Source: JAIBJN01 sp963802795 (GTDB lineage: Bacteria > Actinomycetota > Thermoleophilia > Gaiellales > Gaiellaceae). From it: a DNA stretch of 64,000 nt. The notes beneath the pieces are model-generated. The model was not told the DNA's origin, searched no databases, and was given only the letters and a program-made list of their open reading frames with translations. Location: positions 248,001 to 312,000 of the forward strand of contig CAWDJV010000004.1 in the NCBI GenBank assembly GCA_963802795.1, written 5' to 3'. This document shows positions 58,553 through 64,000 of this stretch, in pieces (position 1 is the first letter of the stretch; each line of letters opens with the position of its first letter). Made by a program: the position numbers and the translations under genes.

Positions 58553-60096
58553 ACGTCCGCCTGCTCCACGAGACCCTCCTCGAGTCCGCCGAGCGGGTCC
58601 CCGAGCGCGAAGCCTTGGTCGCCGGGTCGGCCCGTCTCACCTACGGCGGGCTCCTCGACCGCTCGCTCCGCCTCGCCCGCGGGCTCCAGGAGCTCGGCGT
58701 CCGGCGTGGCGACCGGGTGGCGATCTACATGGACAACTCCGCCGGCTGCGCGGCCGCCATCTACGGGACGCTCCTCGCCGGCGGCGTCTTCGTCGTCGTC
58801 AACCCGCAGACGAAGCAGGACAAGCTCCTCTACGTCCTCGACGACTGCGAGGCGACGGTGCTCCTCACGGAGGGGAGCCTGACACGCACAGCCGTCGCGG
58901 CCGCCGACGACGCGGAGAGCGTCAGGGCCGTCATCGCCGACGCCGCACCTGACGGGGTCGAGGCCGCCCTCGCCTTCGACGAGCTCGTCGAGGGCTCCGA
59001 GCCGGCGCCGCGGCCGGCCGGCACGATCCCGCTCGACCTCGCCGCGCTCATCTACACGTCCGGGAGCACGGGCTTTCCCAAGGGCGTGATGATGACCCAC
59101 CAGAGCATGGTCTTCGCCGCGGGGAGCATCTCCGAGTACCTGCGGCTGGGTGCGGACGAGCGGATCCTCGGAGTTCTCCCGCTCGCCTTCGACTACGGTC
59201 TCTACCAGCTCCTCATGGGCGTACGGATGGGCGGGACGCTCGTCCTCGAGCGCTCCTTCGCCTTCCCGGCCCAGATCCTCAAGCGCCTCGAGGAGGAGGA
59301 GATCACCGTCTTCCCCGGTGTCCCGACCGTGTACGCCACGCTCATCTCCATGCGCCGGAACATGGAGTTCGAGTTCCCGGCCGTCCGCCGGGTCACGAAC
59401 ACGGCCGCGGCGCTGCCTGCGACCTTCCACGGCGAGCTCGGGCGCATCTTCCCGAACGCGCTCATCTTCGCCATGTACGGCCTCACGGAGTGCAAGCGGG
59501 TCAGCTACCTCGAGCCGGAGCTCCTGGGGCGGAAGCCGACGTCGGTGGGCAGGGCGATCCCCGGAACGGAGACGATGGTGCTGCGGGAGGACCTGACCCC
59601 GGTCGAGCCCGGCGAGACGGGAGTCCTCTACGTCCGAGGCCCGCACGTCATGGTCGGCTACTGGCGAAAGCCCGAGCAGACCGCCGAGATGATCGTGGAC
59701 GGCCCGCTGCCCGGCGAGCGGATGCTCTGCGCCCAGGATCAGTTCACGATCGACGACGAAGGGTTCCTCTACTTCGTGGGGCGCACGGACGACATCATCA
59801 AGACGCGGGGCGAGAAGGTCAGCCCGATCGAGGTCGAGAACGTCCTTTTCGACGTCGACGGGGTCAAGGAGGCTGCCGTCGTCGGCGTTCCGGACGACGT
59901 GCTCGGCGAGGCGATCCGCGCGTTCGTCGTCCTCGACGAGGGCGCTGCCCTGACCGAGCAGGACGTGATCGCGGCCTGCCGCACCCGCCTCGAGAACTTC
60001 ATGGTGCCGCGCGACGTCGTCTTCCTCGACGAGCTTCCGACGACGGCGACCGGCAAGGTGCGCCGCAAGAGCCTCAGGGACCCGGCGAAGATCTAG
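58549..60096 (+). CDS. AMP-dependent acyl-CoA/ACP ligase
   Basis: 515 aa ANL-superfamily adenylating enzyme. A3 LIYTSGSTGFPKGVMMTH, A5 MYGLTECKR (Cys-Lys at the normally TE-T position), A7 GFLYFVGRTDDIIKTRGEKVSP and A10 PTTATGKVRRKSL with the catalytic Lys. It probably loads an acyl group onto the divergently encoded ACP. The pairing with an AsnB-type amidotransferase and an ACP recalls exosortase-associated and other surface-lipid cassettes. ATG 58549 overlaps the asnB stop. Confidence 0.92.
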   Translation: MNVRLLHETLLESAERVPEREALVAGSARLTYGGLLDRSLRLARGLQELGVRRGDRVAIYMDNSAGCAAAIYGTLLAGGVFVVVNPQTKQDKLLYVLDDCEATVLLTEGSLTRTAVAAADDAESVRAVIADAAPDGVEAALAFDELVEGSEPAPRPAGTIPLDLAALIYTSGSTGFPKGVMMTHQSMVFAAGSISEYLRLGADERILGVLPLAFDYGLYQLLMGVRMGGTLVLERSFAFPAQILKRLEEEEITVFPGVPTVYATLISMRRNMEFEFPAVRRVTNTAAALPATFHGELGRIFPNALIFAMYGLTECKRVSYLEPELLGRKPTSVGRAIPGTETMVLREDLTPVEPGETGVLYVRGPHVMVGYWRKPEQTAEMIVDGPLPGERMLCAQDQFTIDDEGFLYFVGRTDDIIKTRGEKVSPIEVENVLFDVDGVKEAAVVGVPDDVLGEAIRAFVVLDEGAALTEQDVIAACRTRLENFMVPRDVVFLDELPTTATGKVRRKSLRDPAKI

Positions 60097-61071
60097 CTAG
60101 CGCCGGCGGCGCGGCGAGCCCTCGTACGGGTACTCGTCGCAGACGTTCCGCTCGAAGACGTTTCCGGTCGCCGCCGGCTCGACGCTGCACGTCGAGACGG
60201 CGAAGCTGCAGAGGCCCACCTCGCCCGTCGCGAGCTCCTCCTCACGCTCGGCCGGGTTGCCCGAACGGAAGCGGCTGTCGACCACCCGCACGCCTTCCGA
60301 GACCCCGAGGTTGAGCCCTCGGCGGCACGCGATCACGCGACAGCGGATGCACGCGTGATCGGTGGGAATGACGCTCGCGATGCCCCCGAGCGAGAAGTCG
60401 ATGCCGCCGGAGGCTCCCGTGCACGTGGCGCGCTTCTCGTCCCAGTCGCCGACCTCGAGATCCACGAAGGCGATGTCGCGCGCTCCCATGGCCTGGATGC
60501 CGTCCTGGTGGGACCCCGGGGCGCGCGGGCCGCAGTCGATGTTCCCGGTGATGTCGATGTCGTGCGCGTCGAGCTTCACGCTCAGGGCGTCGTTGATGCC
60601 GCCCACGGTGCGCCCGTCGCCCTGGATGTCGAGGATGAGGTCGATCGCGTCCGTGCCGTCTCCGGTGCAGCCCTCGCGCAGGTCGACGACCGGTCCGGAC
60701 GTCTCCACGAAGGTGGTGAACTTCGCGGTGACCTTGAGAGGGAGCGTGCCGCCCAGGCCTCTGGCGATGGTGGCGAGCGGCTCCCTGCACCGCCACTGCG
60801 AGTCGGTGATGACGAGCGCCGAGCCGGGAGCGCAGCCGCTCGTGTCGGACTGGTCACAGGGGCCGGTGGGCCCGCCGAGATCCCCGGTCTCGGTCGACTC
60901 GCTGCTCTCAGTCCCGCTCTCCGTCCCGCTCTCCGTCCCGCTCGCGGTCCCGCTGGAGGACGCTGCCGTCCCATCCCCGTCCGAGCGGAGGTCGAGAAAC
61001 GTCCCGGCGGCAAATCCCGCGCCTGCGACGACCAGGAGGACGGCGACGGCTCCGAGTGCCTTCCGGCTCAT
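60097..61071 (-). CDS. membrane-anchored surface protein, beta-helix-like
   Basis: 324 aa. An N-terminal signal or anchor (LGAVAVLLVVAGAGFAAGTFL) is followed by a Ser/Thr/Glu linker of near-perfect SGTESGTESGTE repeats (about residues 40-62), then a Cys-rich body with stacked short strands (VVDLREGCTGDGTDAIDLILDIQGDGRTVGGIN, VKLDAHDIDITGNIDCGPRAPGSHQDGIQAMGARDIAFVDLEVGDW) typical of right-handed beta-helix proteins. Some such proteins bind or cleave polysaccharide. The stop is adjacent to the ligase stop. It lies 3 nt downstream of the methyltransferase, one operon. Confidence 0.75.
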   Translation of the reverse strand: MSRKALGAVAVLLVVAGAGFAAGTFLDLRSDGDGTAASSSGTASGTESGTESGTESSESTETGDLGGPTGPCDQSDTSGCAPGSALVITDSQWRCREPLATIARGLGGTLPLKVTAKFTTFVETSGPVVDLREGCTGDGTDAIDLILDIQGDGRTVGGINDALSVKLDAHDIDITGNIDCGPRAPGSHQDGIQAMGARDIAFVDLEVGDWDEKRATCTGASGGIDFSLGGIASVIPTDHACIRCRVIACRRGLNLGVSEGVRVVDSRFRSGNPAEREEELATGEVGLCSFAVSTCSVEPAATGNVFERNVCDEYPYEGSPRRRR

Positions 61072-61074
61072 CGA

Positions 61075-61704
61075 CTAGCGGACGACCATCAGGCTCTTCG
61101 TCAGGCCGAAGAGCTTCTCCCGATGGATCTCGCCGTCCGGGAAGAGACGGCGCAGGTCGCCGGCCGAGAGCAGGTTCGCCTCTTCCCAGTCGCCCTTTTC
61201 CCTCCAGCCCATGGTGAAGCGCGCGTTGAGCGCTCGTTGGAGACGTTCGGGGAGGAACTGGAAGAAGGGAACCTGGTAGTGGGGCTCGATCGGGAAGTAC
61301 CGATTCGGCGTCTGGACGAAGTAGCGGCGGCCGACCCGACGGATCTCGTCGGCGAAGGCCTGCTGGAGGTTCGTCGGGATGTGCTCGATCACCGAGCTCG
61401 AGAAGACGAGGGGAAACTCACCGTCCTCGAACGGGAGCTTCGTGGCGTCCGCCACCTGGACGGTCACGTTCTGCTGGGCCAGCCACTCGCTCTCGAGCGG
61501 ATCGAGGTCGACCGCGACGATCTCGTTCGTCGTGTTGAAGCGCTCGAGCGCCCCGCCCGCGCCGGCGCCGACGTCGAGGATGCGATCGCCGGGCCGCACG
61601 GCGCAGAGCTCGAGGAACCGCTCGTAGCGGCTCTCCCGCCAGCGGCGAACGGTGTCGCTCGTCCTTGCCCATGTGCGGGTCCGCGCGAAGATGGATCCGG
61701 CCAT
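61075..61704 (-). CDS. class I SAM-dependent methyltransferase
   Basis: 209 aa. Motif I is RILDVGAGAGGALERF, motif II is AVDLDPLE, then VADATKLPFEDGEFPLVFSSSVIEHIPTNLQQAF, a type-11 (UbiE/Ycgj-like) pattern. The C-terminal part YFVQTPNRYFPIEPHYQVPFFQFLPE resembles sugar or surface-glycan methyltransferases. It is in an operon with the beta-helix surface protein and divergent from UDP-glucose dehydrogenase. The substrate is unknown. Confidence 0.88.
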   Translation of the reverse strand: MAGSIFARTRTWARTSDTVRRWRESRYERFLELCAVRPGDRILDVGAGAGGALERFNTTNEIVAVDLDPLESEWLAQQNVTVQVADATKLPFEDGEFPLVFSSSVIEHIPTNLQQAFADEIRRVGRRYFVQTPNRYFPIEPHYQVPFFQFLPERLQRALNARFTMGWREKGDWEEANLLSAGDLRRLFPDGEIHREKLFGLTKSLMVVR

Positions 61705-61817
61705 GGGCTCTTTCTTAGCAGGAATGCCGCGCGCGCTCCGGCTCAGGCGCCAAGACTGGACGATCGGATGGCGACGCTCTCCCGTGTCCCTTGGAGGGCC
61801 GGTGGAATTCAGGTCAC

Positions 61818-61823
61818 TAGACT
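61818..61823 (+). promoter_or_regulatory. -10 element of ugd, leaderless
   Basis: TAGACT ends 6 nt before ATG 61830. Confidence 0.5.
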
Positions 61824-61829
61824 CCGTCC

Positions 61830-63149
61830 ATGGACGAGCGGGAACCCCTCGGCGTCCTCGGCGCCGGCTGGGTCGGTCTCGTGACGGCAGCCTGCTTCGC
61901 CGAGATCGGCCACGACGTCGTCGTGCGCGACGTCCTCCCCGAGAGGGTCGAGGCGCTGCGAGCGGGGGAGGTGCCGATCCACGAGCCCGGCCTGACGGAG
62001 CTGGTGGAGAAGAACCGCGAGCGGCTCCGGTTCACGCTCGAGCTCCGCGACGTCGTGGAGTCCTGCGGCATCGTCTTCGTCTGCGTCGGAACGCCGCCGT
62101 CGTACTCGGGCGATGCCGACCTCTCGGCCGTCTGGCACGTGGTCGACGAGCTGGCGGGCCTCGACGCGCAGCTCGTGCTCGTCATGAAGAGCACCGTTCC
62201 GGTCCGCACCGGGGAGCGGGTGCGGGCGCGTCTCGACTCGAAGGGGCTGGAGCACGTGGGGTACGTCTCGAATCCGGAGTTCCTCGCGGAAGGGACGGCA
62301 GTCGTGAACTTCAACCAGCCGGACCGGGTGGTGGTCGGGGCGTTCTCCGAGCCGGACGGAGACCTAGTGGCTGCGCTCTACGACCCGCTCGGGGCGCCGG
62401 TCGTCCGCACCGACGTCGCGTCGGCGGAGATGATCAAGCTGGCCTCCAACGCGGCCCTGATGACGAGGATCAGCTTCATCAACGAGATTGCGAACGTCTG
62501 CGAGCTCGTCGGAGCCGACGTCGAGGAGGTGGCGCGGGGGGTGGGGCTCGACGGGCGCCTCGGACCGCACTTCCTGCGTGCCGGCATCGGCTACGGCGGG
62601 TCGTGCTTCCCCAAGGACGCCTCGGCGCTCAAGCAGCTCGCCGCGAACTCGGGCTACCACTTCCAGCTCCTGACGGCTGTCATCGAGGTGAACGAGCTGC
62701 AGAAGCGGCGCGTCGTCCAGAAGCTCCAGGCCCACCTCGGCGACCTGCGGGGGCGGACGATCGCGCTCCTCGGCCTCGCGTTCAAGCCCAATACGAACGA
62801 CATGCGCGAGGCGCCGAGCCTCGTCCTCGCGCCCCGGCTCCTCACCGAAGGCGCGATCGTGCGCGCCTGGGATCCAGTGGCGCTCGAGGAGGCGCGGTCG
62901 CTCATCGGCGGCGTCGAGCTGGAGGAGAGCCTCTTCGAGGCGGTCGCGGGGGCGGACGCCGCCGTGATCGTGACCGAATGGCCGGAGCTTCGCGACCTCG
63001 CCTCGCCCGAGGTCCGTGAGGCGATGCGGACGCCGCTGATCGTGGACGGACGGAACCTGCTCGACCCGGTCGCCGTGCGCGCTGCAGGGTTCGCCTACGA
63101 GGGCATCGGTCGTCCTCCCGCGGGCGTGCCCGAGCCGTCCGCCGTTTAG
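61830..63149 (+). CDS. ugd: UDP-glucose 6-dehydrogenase
   Basis: 439 aa, two-step NAD-dependent oxidation of UDP-glucose to UDP-glucuronate. Rossmann motif LGVLGAGWVGLVTAACFAEIGHDVV, VCVGTPPSYSGDADLS, KSTVPVRTGERV, VSNPEFLAEGTAVVNF, SAEMIKLASNAALMTRISFINEIANVCE with the catalytic Lys, and GIGYGGSCFPKDASAL with the catalytic Cys. C-terminal AFKPNTNDMREAPSL binds UDP. It feeds the decarboxylase encoded next to it on the other strand. Confidence 0.95.
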   Translation: MDEREPLGVLGAGWVGLVTAACFAEIGHDVVVRDVLPERVEALRAGEVPIHEPGLTELVEKNRERLRFTLELRDVVESCGIVFVCVGTPPSYSGDADLSAVWHVVDELAGLDAQLVLVMKSTVPVRTGERVRARLDSKGLEHVGYVSNPEFLAEGTAVVNFNQPDRVVVGAFSEPDGDLVAALYDPLGAPVVRTDVASAEMIKLASNAALMTRISFINEIANVCELVGADVEEVARGVGLDGRLGPHFLRAGIGYGGSCFPKDASALKQLAANSGYHFQLLTAVIEVNELQKRRVVQKLQAHLGDLRGRTIALLGLAFKPNTNDMREAPSLVLAPRLLTEGAIVRAWDPVALEEARSLIGGVELEESLFEAVAGADAAVIVTEWPELRDLASPEVREAMRTPLIVDGRNLLDPVAVRAAGFAYEGIGRPPAGVPEPSAV

Positions 63150-63155
63150 CGCGGA

Positions 63156-64000
63156 TCAGGACGCCGGCTCGCGCAGGGCCGCGTCCGCCTGGGTGGAGCG
63201 CTGCAGCTCGAGCGTTCGCCTCAGGCCCTCCTCGAGCTCGATCTCCGGCTGCCAACCGAGCACCTGGCGGGCGCGGGTGATGTCCGGCTGGCGTACCTGC
63301 GGGTCGTCCACGGGCAGCGCCTCGTAGACGATCTCGCTTCTCGACCCGGTCGCGCGGATGACGGCCTCGGCCAGCTGGATGAGTGTCATCTCTCGTGGGT
63401 TCCCGAGGTTGACCGGAAGGTGCTCGCCGCTCGTGGCGAGGAGGTAGAGCCCGCGGATGAGGTCGTCGACGTAGCAGAAGGACCGCGTCTGGGAGCCGTC
63501 GCCGAAGACGGTGAGCGGCTCGCCCTCGAGCGCCTGGCGGAGAAAGGTCGGGATCGCGCGGCCGTCGTGGGGCCGCATGCGCGGGCCGTACGTGTTGAAG
63601 ATGCGGGCAATGCAGGTGTCCACGCCCTGCTGGCGGTGGTAGGCCATCGTCAGCGCCTCGGCGTACCGCTTCGCCTCGTCGTAGACGCCCCGCGGCCCGA
63701 TCGAATTGACGTGCCCCCAGTACGTCTCCGGCTGCGGGTGGATCTGCGGGTCGCCGTAGACCTCGCTCGTCGAGGCGAGCAGGAAGCGCGCCCGCTTGAA
63801 CTTGGCGACGCCGAGCATGTGATGCGTGCCGTAGGAGCCGACCTTGAGCGTGTGCAGCGGCAGCCTCGCGTAGTCGATCGGGCTCGCCGGGCTGGCGAGG
63901 TGAAAGACGTAGTCGACCGGCTCCTCGAGGAAGAGCGGCTCCGTGAGGTCGTGGCTCAGGAAGACGAAGGCGTCGTCCCGGATGTGCTCGATGTTGTGGA
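63156..64000 (-). CDS. UDP-glucuronate decarboxylase family protein, 5' end beyond window
   Basis: SDR-type sugar-nucleotide enzyme, 281 residues visible; the N-terminal Rossmann GxxGxxG is outside the right edge. Catalytic LLASTSEVYGDP (Ser/Thr) and GVYDEAKRYAEAL (YxxxK) plus ETYWGHVNSIGPRG match UDP-xylose synthases, which turn UDP-glucuronate into UDP-xylose. PRMRPHDGRAIPTFLRQAL and FGDGSQTRSFCYVDDLIRGL follow. Convergent with ugd (6 nt), whose product is its substrate. A 4-epimerase remains a weaker alternative. Confidence 0.92.
   Translation of the reverse strand, partial: HNIEHIRDDAFVFLSHDLTEPLFLEEPVDYVFHLASPASPIDYARLPLHTLKVGSYGTHHMLGVAKFKRARFLLASTSEVYGDPQIHPQPETYWGHVNSIGPRGVYDEAKRYAEALTMAYHRQQGVDTCIARIFNTYGPRMRPHDGRAIPTFLRQALEGEPLTVFGDGSQTRSFCYVDDLIRGLYLLATSGEHLPVNLGNPREMTLIQLAEAVIRATGSRSEIVYEALPVDDPQVRQPDITRARQVLGWQPEIELEEGLRRTLELQRSTQADAALREPAS

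Noticed and set aside
1..64000. CRISPR arrays, tRNA/rRNA genes, insertion sequences, integrases
   Set aside because: No regularly spaced repeats, cloverleaf-type genes, transposase or integrase motifs were seen; a computed search was not possible.

Overview
The window is high-GC bacterial DNA (about 70% by eye) with dense, mostly short operons, GTG/ATG starts and many 1 to 4 base stop/start overlaps. Gene content (PduO-type cobalamin adenosyltransferase, MeaB, methylmalonyl-CoA mutase, methylcrotonyl-CoA carboxylase subunits, several acyl-CoA dehydrogenases, an FtsZ beside a ParA, RTX-like proteins) and the leaderless TANNNT promoters suggest an actinobacterium, perhaps an uncultured Thermoleophilia/Gaiellales-type lineage. 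That placement is inference; there is no rRNA or tRNA here to confirm it.

Layout. 1-9.2 kb: acyl-CoA dehydrogenase (cut by the left edge), a HhH-GPD repair protein, a PadR regulator with its HAAS-type membrane partner, then a DNA-repair operon (Lhr helicase, Nei glycosylase, two unknowns). 9.2-13.2 kb: a small helical protein, an agmatinase-family ureohydrolase, and a parA-ftsZ-SnoaL operon in which FtsZ has a 110-residue extension. 13.2-19.6 kb: gamma-glutamyltransferase, GNAT, a Cys-rich protein, a LON-domain protein, hisC, meaB and ilvA. 19.6-28.8 kb: a lone phage/injection-system tail-tube protein with a small partner, DUF72, winged-helix, TauE, UspA, acyl-CoA dehydrogenase, leucyl aminopeptidase, MFS, SCP2 and DJ-1/PfpI proteins. 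28.9-35.4 kb: PdxH plus branched-chain acyl-CoA genes (biotin carboxylase, methylcrotonyl-CoA carboxyltransferase, enoyl-CoA hydratase) and a DapA-like lyase. 35.5-37.4 kb: two RTX-like secreted proteins. 37.6-43.7 kb: a complete minus-strand trp operon, trpL-E-G-D-CF-B-A, with a Trp-Trp-Ala-Trp leader peptide and attenuator. 43.7-53.8 kb: DUF4389, M48 protease, thiolase, a lipoprotein, 3-hydroxyacyl-CoA dehydrogenase, an HD-GYP regulator, cobalamin adenosyltransferase, TauE and methylmalonyl-CoA mutase. 53.8-64 kb: a possible structured RNA, an atypical LuxR regulator, and a surface or small-molecule cassette (NAD-synthase-like, ACP, asparagine synthase, AMP ligase) followed by a surface protein, a methyltransferase, UDP-glucose dehydrogenase and a UDP-glucuronate decarboxylase cut by the right edge.

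How the genes fit together: leucine/fatty-acyl breakdown (acyl-CoA dehydrogenases, MCC, hydratase, thiolase, HBDH) and propionate-type metabolism (mutase, MeaB, PduO) run through the window. UDP-glucose is oxidised to UDP-glucuronate and probably decarboxylated to UDP-xylose at the right end.

Two sequence-level themes matter to any reader. First, at least five genes are interrupted by single-base indels in short G/C runs (lhr, meaB, trpE, a lipoprotein, an HD-GYP regulator; probably a sixth), which looks like sequencing error rather than decay. Second, most operon-leading genes have TANNNT exactly 6-8 nt upstream of the start codon, meaning leaderless mRNAs. Two divergent gene pairs share overlapping -10 elements. 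Two 165-bp inverted-repeat elements and a related 24-bp palindrome sit exactly at stop/start junctions.
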